Shown in pieces: positions 1 to 8,793 of a stretch of 64,000 nucleotides of DNA. The stretch is from Bacteroidota bacterium. GTDB taxonomy: Bacteria > Bacteroidota > Bacteroidia > AKYH767-A > 2013-40CM-41-45. The stretch is taken from NCBI GenBank assembly GCA_003389385.1, contig QQVM01000012.1:1-64000 (forward strand). The letters are read 5' to 3'. The position numbers and the translations under genes are program-made. Within the stretch, counting starts at the first letter, position 1, and each line of letters starts with the position of its first letter. Under the pieces are notes generated by a model. That model was not told the origin of the DNA and made no database searches. It saw only the letters and a program-made list of their open reading frames with translations.

Positions 1-276
1 TAAAGTGTCCTCATTCCCAATCTGAAAAGTCTTTAATGTATCCCCATTAAAATCCAGTTTTACGATGATCCCTTGATAATAATCTGAAAGAGGAATCCCC
101 GCACTATCAAATGCCAATGAATCATTAATTCCGATAATAAAATATCCTTGTCCGGGAATTTCCAAAACAGTATTACCTCTTGTCCAGGTATTGAACGTAT
201 AATGACGCTCGAAAGCAGATTGAGCAAATGAAAATTTATTTAATAGTAGAAATAAAATTAGAAATGCGAATCTCAT
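1..276 (-). CDS. Secreted protein, N-terminal part only (runs off window)
   Basis: The 5' end of a minus-strand gene is visible. An ATG at 276-274 opens a frame with no stop down to base 1, giving 92 codons; the rest lies outside the window. Residues 1-19 form a signal peptide with a basic start, a long Leu/Phe core and FAQ at the cleavage region. Later pieces such as GYFIIGIND and IIVKLDFNGDT look like the strand repeats of secreted beta-propeller (delta-60/SBBP-like) proteins of Bacteroidota. A T9SS sorting domain is expected at the unseen C-terminus, but that is inference. Function unknown. Confidence 0.6.
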   Translation of the reverse strand, partial: MRFAFLILFLLLNKFSFAQSAFERHYTFNTWTRGNTVLEIPGQGYFIIGINDSLAFDSAGIPLSDYYQGIIVKLDFNGDTLKTFQIGNEDTL

Positions 277-292
277 AAAAATAAGATTTAAA

Positions 293-323
293 ATCCGGCA
301 ACGAAATCTTTTCATTGCCGGAT
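293..323 (-). terminator. Hairpin downstream of the 340-3739 T9SS gene
   Basis: Inverted repeat with arms ATCCGGCAA and TTGCCGGAT (extended by a few A/T pairs) around a short loop, just past the stop codon of the minus-strand gene ending at 340. It probably ends that transcript before the next minus-strand gene, whose start is at 276. Confidence 0.6.
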
Positions 324-339
324 GTGTATAACAGATATT

Positions 340-2898
340 TTATTGTATGATCATTTTTTGATGGATTGAAGGGTAACCCTTCAGGATAAATTCAAACACA
401 TAAATTCCCTTAGGAAGATTTTCGTAATTAAGTTCAAGCGATTTCTCTGGGTCAAATTCAAGGTATCTGTCCTCAATAAGCTGGCTCTTCATGTCATAAA
501 TACGGATAAGCGCTTCCGTTTTATCCTCAAATGAAGTTGTTGCTGATAGGGTTATTCTTCCATTTTGTGATGGATTAGGATGTATGCGGATTCGGGGTAA
601 ATCAGTCTGATAATGATCCGGTCTTGCCATTCGGGCATTTCCTGTATCGCTTGGATGCCATACTTCAATTTCTGCTTCGTATACCATTTTCAAAAGAGCT
701 TGTGCCTGTGCAGCGCTTGTGGTCAAGCCATTCGCAATTTCTTCCAGAATTAGCCTTTCCGAATAGGTCATGTAAAAAGGTGAAAGCCCATTGTCATACC
801 AGTCAATCAGCATGGTGTTTAAATGACAATAGGTTTGACTTTCATCATCATTTTTCAAACAATGTTCATTCAAAAGCATTCTTGCATTGGAAATTTCACC
901 TTCCTTCAGGTAAAGTGGCAAGAGTAATTTTTTTGAAGCTTCGTCATTTCTCTGCTCCAGGTAATCAATCGCCTCCACCTCCATGGCTTCGACCTGATAC
1001 CAGGCAATGAGCTCATTGACCATTAACTGTTGTTTTATCTGATCTTGCTCTGATGTAATGATATTTTGAGCAAGTCCCGGATCATTCCCGGCCATTGCCA
1101 TCATTTGTTGACCAACACACGATGACGCAGTTTTAGGTATCTGAGTGTCATCAACAAATATTGTAACTGGAGTATACAACAATGGGATAACTGATGGAGG
1201 TTGACTATTCCTGAAGTAGCAGAAATTTGTTGCAGGACATTGAGTTGAAGGCACACCCGGCTCAGCATACAAATCCATCCTGCCGGGAGCTCGGAAAAAC
1301 ACATTACCAGCCGGACATGTTGGACAGCCAGTGCTTCCCTGATCTCCCAAATCCCCTCCAATGTACCAGGCAGTACTGAATTCATTGCCGGGTTGATTTA
1401 CATTGTTAAATGTATTGCATTTGATTTGCAGGTTCTGGTTATCACCCCTGCAATCAATGCCTCTCCAACACTCATTGAAGATATTTCCTCCATTATTACT
1501 GCTGATACTGCCTCCCACACTGCCACTGTTATTGCACCACACGCCATAGCGCATGCGGTTAAAGGTATTATCAACAATTTTAAAACCACGAGCACCTTCG
1601 GCAAAAACTCCAAAGAAATTAAGGTGCTGTGGATTTGAAAATCGATTAAATACATTATCTCCAATGATATCGCCGTTCGTATTCATTAACCTTATCGAAG
1701 TATGGCAATCTTCAAAAACTAGGTATTCGAACTTGGAAGCGCTCGGATTGACGCTGTTCGCTATCCCAGCCCAAATTCCAGTTCCACAACCTGTAAAATC
1801 AGCAAAGTTTAGAATTATATTTCGTGTGTTCAGACAACCGACTCCATAATCTGCATTGATAAAAGTGTTTCTTCCATAAGTGTTTCTGAATACAATGTCA
1901 ATTCCGGGTAAAGATGAATGGCCTCCAATCACATCCACAAGGGCAACGTGTTCAACAGGTCTGATGCTGCTGTATGGTTGCCATGAGGTTGAGCCTGTAA
2001 AGGTACAACTGTTAATTTCAGAAGTATACTCTGCGTTTTTATTTCTATTCCACATCTTAATTCCGAAATGACAATTGTTGAAAGTAGTTTGAGTACAAGA
2101 TATGAAACCACCATACTCGTTTGTCAGATTGGTGTTAAAATTTCCATTGATCACCCCAACAATTGCCTGTTCAATAATTGAATGATTCTGTGAAATAAAT
2201 TGCCCTTGTTCGATCTGATCAGGCAAGCCTGTAATTCCGGTTCCTATCACTTCCACTCCAAGCCACATATTGGAGCAATTTGCATTTCCGGTGAGTTTGG
2301 TGCCATCTATGGTCAGTGAGGCATCGGGCTCTATCCGGATCTTTCCGTCCAGGCCGAACCTTAGTTCCATGTTTTGAATTGTGATATGGGAACCACTGGG
2401 AATATGCAATGTTCCTTTGATTCTGGCAATTGAACTCCCGTTGTTCAATGGATTGCTCAAATCCCATGTATGTGACCCTGTGGGTGCAATAAAATCCAAT
2501 TGATCCCAAACAGCATTAAAATTGCAACATTCTGCAGTTGCATTGAAGATATTCAGGTAATCTTCCCCATCAATTTGATCTGTTATTGGATTGATACCAA
2601 AAGCATTTGATGGAAGAGTTATTAGTATGGCATTATCATCCCATACACCCGAAGCAGGATTGTCAGGATTACTGAAGCTCGCAATTCTGTTTAATGTTTT
2701 AGCAGGAAAATACAGCTTTCCATCATAACCAAGTTCGATCTGAGAATACTGAAAGTCATCTGCTTTGGGTATTATACCATTCATAGGCGTAACATTACCA
2801 TTAGGAACCTGAACTCTCAAATACATATGGAGATACGGTAGCTGTAAGGTAAACAAATTGACCGTTTGGCGAAAATTCAACCCCATGATATTGACCAC
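340..2898 (-). CDS. C-terminal part of frameshifted T9SS beta-helix protein
   Basis: A long minus-strand frame with no convincing start: it opens with GTG and has no signal peptide. It is best read as the downstream part of the gene that starts at 3739. The middle (about residues 150-560) is rich in short Asn/Gly/Cys strand repeats (NNCHFGIKM, FNECWRGID-type pieces) typical of right-handed parallel beta-helices. The C-terminus holds a type A T9SS sorting domain (HPNPSQNG, then LPKGIYVFEF, ending in KMIIQ). A secreted surface protein is therefore likely; substrate unknown. The join to the upstream frame is near base 2824: the upstream frame reads SPY and this frame continues with YLRVQVPNG. 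Whether the break is real or a sequence error cannot be decided here. Confidence 0.7.
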   Translation of the reverse strand: MVNIMGLNFRQTVNLFTLQLPYLHMYLRVQVPNGNVTPMNGIIPKADDFQYSQIELGYDGKLYFPAKTLNRIASFSNPDNPASGVWDDNAILITLPSNAFGINPITDQIDGEDYLNIFNATAECCNFNAVWDQLDFIAPTGSHTWDLSNPLNNGSSIARIKGTLHIPSGSHITIQNMELRFGLDGKIRIEPDASLTIDGTKLTGNANCSNMWLGVEVIGTGITGLPDQIEQGQFISQNHSIIEQAIVGVINGNFNTNLTNEYGGFISCTQTTFNNCHFGIKMWNRNKNAEYTSEINSCTFTGSTSWQPYSSIRPVEHVALVDVIGGHSSLPGIDIVFRNTYGRNTFINADYGVGCLNTRNIILNFADFTGCGTGIWAGIANSVNPSASKFEYLVFEDCHTSIRLMNTNGDIIGDNVFNRFSNPQHLNFFGVFAEGARGFKIVDNTFNRMRYGVWCNNSGSVGGSISSNNGGNIFNECWRGIDCRGDNQNLQIKCNTFNNVNQPGNEFSTAWYIGGDLGDQGSTGCPTCPAGNVFFRAPGRMDLYAEPGVPSTQCPATNFCYFRNSQPPSVIPLLYTPVTIFVDDTQIPKTASSCVGQQMMAMAGNDPGLAQNIITSEQDQIKQQLMVNELIAWYQVEAMEVEAIDYLEQRNDEASKKLLLPLYLKEGEISNARMLLNEHCLKNDDESQTYCHLNTMLIDWYDNGLSPFYMTYSERLILEEIANGLTTSAAQAQALLKMVYEAEIEVWHPSDTGNARMARPDHYQTDLPRIRIHPNPSQNGRITLSATTSFEDKTEALIRIYDMKSQLIEDRYLEFDPEKSLELNYENLPKGIYVFEFILKGYPSIHQKMIIQ

Positions 2899-3739
2899 CC
2901 AAAGGTAAACTCACGAATGAAGAATTGAGCAGTATTCCGTCAGGATCTAGTTCATACAATACAAGTACAGGATGTCCACCGGCAATATTCTTTTCTATTG
3001 ATGCCAGAAGGTAATTTCCATTAGTTTCTTCATATAGTTCCAATTCAGATCTATAAGGACTTGAATTATAACCATGCAGGAGAGGATCAACTCCTATCAA
3101 TTGATTGATTCCTGTTGATGTAATTGCAAATCGGAACAGTTGTGAATTGTCGCTTATAAATAAAACACGATCTCCTTTATGTTGTCGTATTTTGGAAACT
3201 GCAAGGTGCATTGCATTACCATGCTGACTATAGTTAATTCCAGCAGGATCTATTTTCGTTGCTGGAGAATTTAAAAGCGCACCAAAAGTTGTTCCACCAG
3301 TTGAGGTATTGGGCAATGACATATCAAGCGTAACATAAAATGGTGTTGGTGCTGTACCTGGTGGACCTGATGTAGGAGCAGCACCAATTATGTAATATTG
3401 AGTACAACTTTCCGGAACTGGGACAATACATAATTCTGGTAAACCCAAGACAAAGCCTCCGCTTGGCTCTATGAAAATATCAATTAAATTCCCTGCACCA
3501 TCATAAATATATCCATCTATACAATAGAATAAAATATTGCCACTTGCATCAGGCATGGCATTATAGCTATATTCCGCGAAAGTCCATGGTGAGGATATTG
3601 GTGAAACTAATGGGCTTGGAGAAAACTTGATTTGATTATTCGGTATGACCCAAATAGGATTCTGGGTTTGTCCAAAACCTTTAAAAATAACAGAAGATAA
3701 AATCAAAATCAGTGACAGGGTGAGGAAATTTGTTTTCAT
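2801..3739 (-). CDS. N-terminal part of frameshifted secreted propeller-type protein
   Basis: Starts with a clear signal peptide (about residues 1-24, ending GFGQ) and continues into a propeller-like domain with phrases seen in a common Bacteroidota secreted family: DASGNILFYCIDG, HGNAMHLAVSK and GVEFSPNGQFVYLTAT. It ends abruptly after SPY with a short out-of-frame tail (VFESSGS), and no sorting domain is present in this frame. The gene 340-2898 overlaps it in another frame and supplies the beta-helix and T9SS C-terminus, so together they would make one protein of about 1130 residues. It resembles the proteins at 31311-32777 and 38341-39792 in overall plan, but lacks their NGRDWW motif. Confidence 0.75.
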   Translation of the reverse strand: MKTNFLTLSLILILSSVIFKGFGQTQNPIWVIPNNQIKFSPSPLVSPISSPWTFAEYSYNAMPDASGNILFYCIDGYIYDGAGNLIDIFIEPSGGFVLGLPELCIVPVPESCTQYYIIGAAPTSGPPGTAPTPFYVTLDMSLPNTSTGGTTFGALLNSPATKIDPAGINYSQHGNAMHLAVSKIRQHKGDRVLFISDNSQLFRFAITSTGINQLIGVDPLLHGYNSSPYRSELELYEETNGNYLLASIEKNIAGGHPVLVLYELDPDGILLNSSFVSLPLGGQYHGVEFSPNGQFVYLTATVSPYVFESSGS

Positions 3740-4077
3740 AGATTGAAGGATTAAATGATGGATTAAGAGATTGTAAAACCAGAAATAAATAATCGATAAG
3801 CATTAATGGAATTCGGAATTAAAAACTGCAAAAACTAATAGAATCTAAACTTTAAAAGAAACACTCAATTCAAGGTCGAAACAAAAAAAAAATGAATCTG
3901 TCAAGTGTTTTGAAAAATATTTTTTAAGCATGTATAAATTAAAAGAAGTTCCTTATAATAAATGAAGTGAACCGCTCGTCAATTTTCCATCAGTTAGACC
4001 TAATTTAAAGTTAAGATAACTGAGAATTAAAGAAAGAAAATTGGTTGTAATAAACAGCAGACGAAGAGCTTCAAGTA
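3740..4077. other. AT-rich intergenic region
   Basis: No gene seen. The stretch is AT-rich, with an A-run near 3884-3893, and presumably holds the promoter of the minus-strand gene starting at 3739. I found no copy here of the end of a neighbouring gene. Confidence 0.5.
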
Positions 4078-4109
4078 AAAACGGCCATGAAAAATTTCAT
4101 GACCGTTTT
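4078..4109 (-). terminator. Terminator of the mrp-nifU pair
   Basis: Inverted repeat of 15-base arms (AAAACGGCCATGAAA and TTTCATGACCGTTTT, one G-T type mismatch) with a short loop. It lies just downstream of the NifU-like stop, with a T-run following on the minus strand. Confidence 0.75.
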
Positions 4110-4132
4110 ATAATTGTGTAAATTATCTTCGA

Positions 4133-4411
4133 TCAAATCAATCCATCCTCCTCCACCGCTTCGACGGATTTGATTTCGGGAACCATTTTTAATATTGTCT
4201 GTTCGATGCCGGCCTTGAGTGTCATCGCACTCATGCTGCAGCTGCTGCAGGCTCCAAGAAAACGCAGGCGTACCACCATGTCATCGGTGATGTCTATCAG
4301 TGAAACATCTCCGCTGTCGGCATGCAAATAGGGCCTCAGCTGTGTGAGGGCTTCTTCCACTCTTTGCCTGAGTCCGGTTTGATTGTCCTGCATGGCTAAT
4401 GTATTGTTCAT
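4133..4411 (-). CDS. NifU C-terminal-domain Fe-S scaffold protein
   Basis: About 92 residues from the ATG at 4411 (start MNNTLAM), chosen because it leaves 13 bases after the upstream mrp stop; a longer frame would overlap mrp. The protein is a single NifU C-terminal domain: YLHADSGDVSLIDI and the cluster-binding motif GACSSCSMS (CxxC). Family role: carrying or assembling Fe-S clusters for delivery to apoproteins. Its position directly behind mrp, another Fe-S cluster carrier, supports this. Co-transcription with mrp is likely, with the terminator at 4078-4109 closing the unit. Confidence 0.88.
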   Translation of the reverse strand: MNNTLAMQDNQTGLRQRVEEALTQLRPYLHADSGDVSLIDITDDMVVRLRFLGACSSCSMSAMTLKAGIEQTILKMVPEIKSVEAVEEDGLI

Positions 4412-4424
4412 TTTAAAAATCTGT

Positions 4425-5528
4425 TTAATATGCGGCGGCTGCAACTCTCTTGGAAGGTTCAATATTCGCGTTGCGTATCGCCACCTGTCTTACCAAGTGA
4501 TCTGCTGCCTCTTCAAATGCTTTTGACACAAGCGAGTCCTCATCAAGCGCTACCGGAATTCCCGTGTCTCCTCCCTCGCGTATGCTTTGCACCAGTGGAA
4601 TTTCTCCGATAAGGGGAACATTCATTTTCTCAGCAAGCTGCTTGCATCCTTCTTTTCCGAAGATGTAATATTTATTCTGAGGAAGTTCTGCAGGAGTGAA
4701 ATATGACATGTTTTCAACCAGTCCGAGTACAGGCACATTGATCGTTTCAAGCTGGAACATGTTGATTCCTTTCTTAGCATCTGCCAAAGCCACATGCTGC
4801 GGCGTGCTCACCACCACCGCTCCGGTTACAGGCACTGCAGACACCAAGGTAAGGTGTATATCGCCTGTGCCGGGAGGAAGGTCAATAAGCATATAGTCCA
4901 ACTCTCCCCACTCCGCATCACTGAATAATTGCTTCAATGCCTTGGAGGCCATAGGACCGCGCCATGGAATGGCTCTGTCGGGATCAACCAGCATTCCGAT
5001 GGACAACACTTTGACTCCGTATTTCTCAACGGGAAGCATATATGTTTTTCCGTCTTTTTCATTCACAAACAATCGCTCATTCTCGACACCGAACATGATG
5101 TGCTGGGAAGGACCGTAAATATCCGCGTCGATGAGTCCGACTTTCGCTCCGCATTTTGCCAGAGCCACAGCGAGATTGGCTGCTACTGTTGACTTGCCTA
5201 CTCCACCCTTGCCGGAAGCGATTGCGATAATGTTCTTCACTTCAGGAAGAAGTTGCTCGCTCTCGGCCCTGCCGGAACTTGTGCGGGCAGTCATGTTCAC
5301 AGAAACATTGGCCTTTTCATTTACAAAGTGAATGATGGCGTTTTCACAGGCTGACTGTATCATGGCTTTCATGGGACAAGCGGGAGTTGTCAGCACCACA
5401 GTGAAGCTGACATTCAGTCCTTCCACTTTGATGTCCTCCACCATGCCAAGGGTGATGAGATCCTTCTTCAGATCCGGATCAATCACGTTTTTAAGGGCCT
5501 CAATAACCTGTTCTTTGGTAATATTCAT
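4425..5528 (-). CDS. mrp: Mrp/ApbC-type P-loop Fe-S carrier ATPase
   Basis: 367 residues. The N-terminus (about 1-80) is a MIP18/DUF59 domain with TPACPMKAM; the rest is a P-loop ATPase of the Mrp/NBP35 family with the deviant Walker A GKGGVGKST (about residues 106-114) and DADIYGPSQ. Family members carry Fe-S clusters to target enzymes in the cytoplasm. The region after ENMSYF, where E. coli Mrp has a CxxC pair, reads TPAELPQNKYYIFG with no cysteine, so cluster binding must differ or use another residue. A TAACTTTG box at 5552-5545 (minus strand) fits a Bacteroidota -7 element about 17 bases before the ATG. Forms a unit with the nifU-like gene. Confidence 0.92.
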   Translation of the reverse strand: MNITKEQVIEALKNVIDPDLKKDLITLGMVEDIKVEGLNVSFTVVLTTPACPMKAMIQSACENAIIHFVNEKANVSVNMTARTSSGRAESEQLLPEVKNIIAIASGKGGVGKSTVAANLAVALAKCGAKVGLIDADIYGPSQHIMFGVENERLFVNEKDGKTYMLPVEKYGVKVLSIGMLVDPDRAIPWRGPMASKALKQLFSDAEWGELDYMLIDLPPGTGDIHLTLVSAVPVTGAVVVSTPQHVALADAKKGINMFQLETINVPVLGLVENMSYFTPAELPQNKYYIFGKEGCKQLAEKMNVPLIGEIPLVQSIREGGDTGIPVALDEDSLVSKAFEEAADHLVRQVAIRNANIEPSKRVAAAAY

Positions 5529-5595
5529 AGCAATAGAATTGCTGCAAAGTTAATGAAAATTAAGGGAATATTGAAGTTTTGGGCAATGCTCAGCA

Positions 5596-5958
5596 CTACA
5601 ATTCAAGTTCCAGAGCAGGATCCCAGAAGAGTTTTTTAAAGTCCTGCACCTGATCATTTTTCACCTTCACGCCTTCCTTTTTCAGGAGTTTTTCCATTGC
5701 GTCCGGACTGCCAAAATGATTCTTTCCACTCAGAAGTCCGTTACGGTTGACCACGCGGTGTGCCGGAACATCCGGAGTTTGTCCGTGTGAACTGTTCATG
5801 GCCCAGCCAACCATTCTTGAAGATTTAGCCGTGCCCAAATATTTGGCTATTGCTCCGTAGGATGTCACGCGTCCTTTCGGAATGAGCCGCACCACTGCAT
5901 AGACCTGCTCGAAGAAGGAACTCAGTTTATCATCCTGTATCTTGACTTTGTCACTCAT
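5596..5958 (-). CDS. Alkyltransferase-like (ATL) DNA-binding protein
   Basis: 120 residues with the O6-alkylguanine transferase DNA-binding fold: IPKGRVTSYGAIAKYLG, then RMVGWAMN (arginine finger region), then VPAHRVVNRNG. The active-site cysteine of the PCHR motif is alanine here (about residue 66), so the protein cannot accept alkyl groups. It belongs to the ATL group, which flags O6-alkylguanine for nucleotide excision repair (family knowledge). Its ATG overlaps the trmB stop by four bases (ATGA), indicating translational coupling. A genuine transferase with PCHR is encoded at 10663-11157. Confidence 0.88.
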   Translation of the reverse strand: MSDKVKIQDDKLSSFFEQVYAVVRLIPKGRVTSYGAIAKYLGTAKSSRMVGWAMNSSHGQTPDVPAHRVVNRNGLLSGKNHFGSPDAMEKLLKKEGVKVKNDQVQDFKKLFWDPALELEL

Positions 5959-6623
5959 TTATCTATGCTGAACTGAAGATAGCAAATCTTTAATCCTTCA
6001 TTCAGCCAGCGCTTTTCGTATGTAGTTTTAATCTCCAGCACTTCGTCCACAATTTCAGAATGATAGAGATCACTTGTATTGCGAAAAATTTTATAATTCA
6101 TTTCACTGCAAAGATCCAGTGTATAGTTGTATAACTCGTGGCTGTCTGTTTTCAGGTTGATAAGCGCGTCAGGTTTTAAAATCTTTCTGTAATAATCCAG
6201 GTAACGAGGTGAAGTAAGGCGTTTCATTTCCTTGCTTTCGCGTAGCTGGGGGTCAGGAAATGTAATCCAGATTTCATCGACTTCGTTCACTTCAAAAAAA
6301 TGCGCGATAGAGTGAATTTGTATCCTCAAAAAAGCCACATTGTCCATGCAGTCTTCCTGTACGGTCTTGGCTCCTCTCCAAAGTCGTGCGCCTTTCCAGT
6401 CAATCCCGATGAAATTTTTCTCCGGAAACATCTTTGCAAGATTTACCGTGTATTCTCCCCTTCCGCAACCGAGTTCAAGCACAATTGGCGCGTCTCTCCT
6501 GAAAAATTCGCTCTTCCATTTTCCTTTCAAGGGGTGGTCTTCAAAGGGAAAAGCCATCTTCGGCTGGATCATATGGCTGAATTCCAGATTCTCTCTGAAT
6601 CGTTTTAACTTGTTTTTTCCCAT
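5955..6623 (-). CDS. trmB: tRNA (guanine-N7-)-methyltransferase
   Basis: About 222 residues from the ATG at 6623 (MGKNKLKRF). This start fits the family, and a TAATTTTG box at 6642-6635 lies just upstream, which argues against a longer frame starting near 6698. SAM-binding motif LELGCGRGEYTVNLA, then FIGIDWKGARLW and the family signature WITFPDPQ. It methylates G46 in the variable loop of tRNAs. It overlaps the downstream ATL gene by four bases. Divergent from the glycosyltransferase at 6690. Confidence 0.93.
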   Translation of the reverse strand: MGKNKLKRFRENLEFSHMIQPKMAFPFEDHPLKGKWKSEFFRRDAPIVLELGCGRGEYTVNLAKMFPEKNFIGIDWKGARLWRGAKTVQEDCMDNVAFLRIQIHSIAHFFEVNEVDEIWITFPDPQLRESKEMKRLTSPRYLDYYRKILKPDALINLKTDSHELYNYTLDLCSEMNYKIFRNTSDLYHSEIVDEVLEIKTTYEKRWLNEGLKICYLQFSIDK

Positions 6624-6689
6624 AATTATCACCGCAAAATTATAAAATATGCAGAGGGCAGATAAAATTATTCCTCTTATATTTCCAAT

Positions 6690-7694
6690 GTGAAACACGA
6701 AAAAATCCTTGTGGCGCCATTAGACTGGGGACTTGGACATGCGACTCGTTGCGTACCTCTGATCAATAAACTCCTTGCAGAAGGACATGAGTTGCTCCTT
6801 TGTGGCAGCGGCAATTCGGGAAAATTTTTACAGTCGGAGTTTCCATCACTGAAATTTCTGGATTCTCCTTCTTACAGAATAAAGTATTCAAGTCATCTGC
6901 CAATGAGCCTGATGATGATGCTTCAGATTCCGAGGATTCTGAAAGGAATAAGAGAAGAAAAATCCTGGCTTGAAGACTGCATAGATAAGCACAGGATCAC
7001 AAAAGTAATTTCAGACAACCGTTACGGACTTCATTCGAAAAAAATCCACAGCGTGCTCATCACACATCAGCTGATGATAAAATGTCCGGTCTGGCTGAAA
7101 TTTGCCGAAGGCCTGCTTCACAAAATGGTTCTTGGGTATGCAGAAAATTTTGATGAATGCTGGATACCGGACCGGGAAGGAGAAAACAACCTGAGCGGAG
7201 AACTGTCTCATAAATACAAGCTTCCATCCAATGCAAAATTTATCGGACCGCTTTCAAGGTTTGAGGACACTTCAGTTTCTAAAGATGAAGGGAATAAATA
7301 CGATGCACTCATTGTACTTAGCGGTCCGGAAGAACAGCGCAAGAGTATGGAAGACATTGTGATGTCAGGCGCAAAACTTTCAGGAAAAAAGATTTTACTG
7401 GTACGCGGACTGCCTGCCAAAAAGAATTTCAGAATGAACTATGGAAACCTGAGCACAGTTTCGCATCTGCCCCAGGAAGAGCTGAAGAATGCAATGGCTT
7501 CTTCCGATCTTATCATATGTCGTTCGGGTTACTCCAGCATCATGGATCTGGAAGCGCTGGGTAAAACCGCGCTGCTTATACCCACGCCAGGTCAGACCGA
7601 GCAGGAATATCTCGCAAAGTATCTTTCAGAAAAAAAACAATTCAGGATGATGTCACAGGAAGAATTCGGAAAGAAATTTCCTTTCGTCGACTGA
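6690..7694 (+). CDS. MurG-like family 28 glycosyltransferase
   Basis: 334 residues. The only in-frame start near the domain edge is GTG at 6690 (an ATG at 6688 is out of frame). N-terminal nucleotide-fold motif APLDWGLGHATRCVPL, a middle ending with FIGPLSRF, and a C-terminal GT28 domain with LVLSGPEEQ-like strand, RSGYSSIMDLEALGK and IPTPGQTEQEYLAKYL. These are donor-nucleotide binding features of MurG/UGT-type glycosyltransferases. Substrate unknown. A TATATTTC box only four bases before the GTG suggests a very short or absent leader. Convergent with the lipoprotein at 7698. Confidence 0.82.
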   Translation: MKHEKILVAPLDWGLGHATRCVPLINKLLAEGHELLLCGSGNSGKFLQSEFPSLKFLDSPSYRIKYSSHLPMSLMMMLQIPRILKGIREEKSWLEDCIDKHRITKVISDNRYGLHSKKIHSVLITHQLMIKCPVWLKFAEGLLHKMVLGYAENFDECWIPDREGENNLSGELSHKYKLPSNAKFIGPLSRFEDTSVSKDEGNKYDALIVLSGPEEQRKSMEDIVMSGAKLSGKKILLVRGLPAKKNFRMNYGNLSTVSHLPQEELKNAMASSDLIICRSGYSSIMDLEALGKTALLIPTPGQTEQEYLAKYLSEKKQFRMMSQEEFGKKFPFVD

Positions 7695-7697
7695 AGA

Positions 7698-8213
7698 TTA
7701 ACGGGAAGTGATGATGACTGCAGGAGTTGTGAGTGTATTACTCTTATGCAAGGCACGGTCGTAGATGAACACTTCAAAGCGAATCGTGTCGGCAATCAAG
7801 CCCGGCGGAACATTGAACTCTCTGTCAATCTCACCTTTGAGTGCCTTGTTCGGGCCTTCAGGAGTCATGTATGGCAATCGCCCGCTGATTGGGATTGGAG
7901 AAGTGACTTCCGACCAGACTCCGTTTACAAATTGAAAGACTTTCGCTGAGTAATTGTAATAATACGCACTCGCCGGGTCATCGAAGATCGGATCGTTCAG
8001 GCCACTTTCAACTGCATGATAACCTATATCACCATCACCATCAGTAAAAGCGATAACCAAACGCACAAACTCATCAAATCCTCCTGCATCCTGTAACACA
8101 AACATATTCTTATATTCTATGGAAGGAATGACCGGATACTCTTCCAGCTTTTTACAGGAAGAGAAAATCGTGAGCGCAACAGCGAATAAAAATGCAATCT
8201 TTAACAGTCTCAT
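7698..8213 (-). CDS. Putative lipoprotein of unknown function
   Basis: 171 residues. Signal sequence with lipobox (TIFSSC, cysteine near residue 20), so a lipid-anchored envelope protein is likely. The mature part has DGDGDIGYH and a run of predicted strands ending RFEVFIYDRALHKSNTL, which looks like a small beta-sandwich and resembles uncharacterised Bacteroidota lipoproteins. No catalytic motif recognised. Three bases separate its stop from that of the convergent glycosyltransferase. Confidence 0.75.
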   Translation of the reverse strand: MRLLKIAFLFAVALTIFSSCKKLEEYPVIPSIEYKNMFVLQDAGGFDEFVRLVIAFTDGDGDIGYHAVESGLNDPIFDDPASAYYYNYSAKVFQFVNGVWSEVTSPIPISGRLPYMTPEGPNKALKGEIDREFNVPPGLIADTIRFEVFIYDRALHKSNTLTTPAVIITSR

Positions 8214-8274
8214 GAATGTCTAAGAAAGCATAAATTTACAAAAAAAATTAGCTGAAGAAAAACATCACCCGAAT

Positions 8275-8790
8275 ATGACATATATATTACCTGTACACGG
8301 CATCACTCCGAAATTCGGAGAAAAGTGTTTTTTAGCTGATAACAGTACCATTACCGGAGATGTGGTGATGGGAGATCAATGCAGCGTCTGGTTCAACGCG
8401 GTAATCCGCGGTGATGTAAACAGTGTGAGAATCGGTGACAGAGTGAATGTTCAGGACGGGGCGATCATTCACTGCACCTATCAGAAAGCTAAAACCAACA
8501 TCGGCAACGATGTGAACATCGGACACAATGCCATAGTGCACGGATGCACTTTGGAAAACAATGTACTGATCGGAATGGGAGCGATTGTGATGGATCATGC
8601 GGTGGTGGAATCCTTCAGCATCGTGGCAGCAGGAGCTGTAGTGCTGGAGAAAACACGTGTTGAATCCGGATTTATTTACGCAGGCAATCCGGCCAGAAAA
8701 ATTAAAGCGATATCAGAAGAACAACGCAAGCTGCTGGAAGAATTATCATCACGATATGTGATGTACAGTGGCTGGTATAGTAAAGATTGA
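8275..8790 (+). CDS. Gamma-carbonic anhydrase family hexapeptide protein
   Basis: 171 residues of left-handed beta-helix hexapeptide repeats (for example SVWFNAVIRGDVNSVRIG, VNVQDGAIIHC, VNIGHNAIVHGC). The three zinc-ligand histidines of gamma-carbonic anhydrases are present (IHC and GHNAIVHGC). The family includes active carbonic anhydrases and relatives of unclear activity (PaaY/YrdA). Convergent with murI, with a three-base gap. Confidence 0.87.
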   Translation: MTYILPVHGITPKFGEKCFLADNSTITGDVVMGDQCSVWFNAVIRGDVNSVRIGDRVNVQDGAIIHCTYQKAKTNIGNDVNIGHNAIVHGCTLENNVLIGMGAIVMDHAVVESFSIVAAGAVVLEKTRVESGFIYAGNPARKIKAISEEQRKLLEELSSRYVMYSGWYSKD

Positions 8791-8793
8791 ATA

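Noticed and set aside
624-1010. Plus-strand open frame of 128 codons
   Set aside because: Antisense to the T9SS beta-helix gene and without a signal or domain.
2815-2830. Programmed ribosomal frameshift in the T9SS gene
   Set aside because: No slippery heptamer, stop-codon context or downstream structure is obvious; a simple indel explains the data better.
3740-4132. Search for a neighbour 3'-end copy upstream of the 340-3739 T9SS gene
   Set aside because: No fragment of the nifU-like or other gene end was seen, and its downstream neighbour is not convergent.
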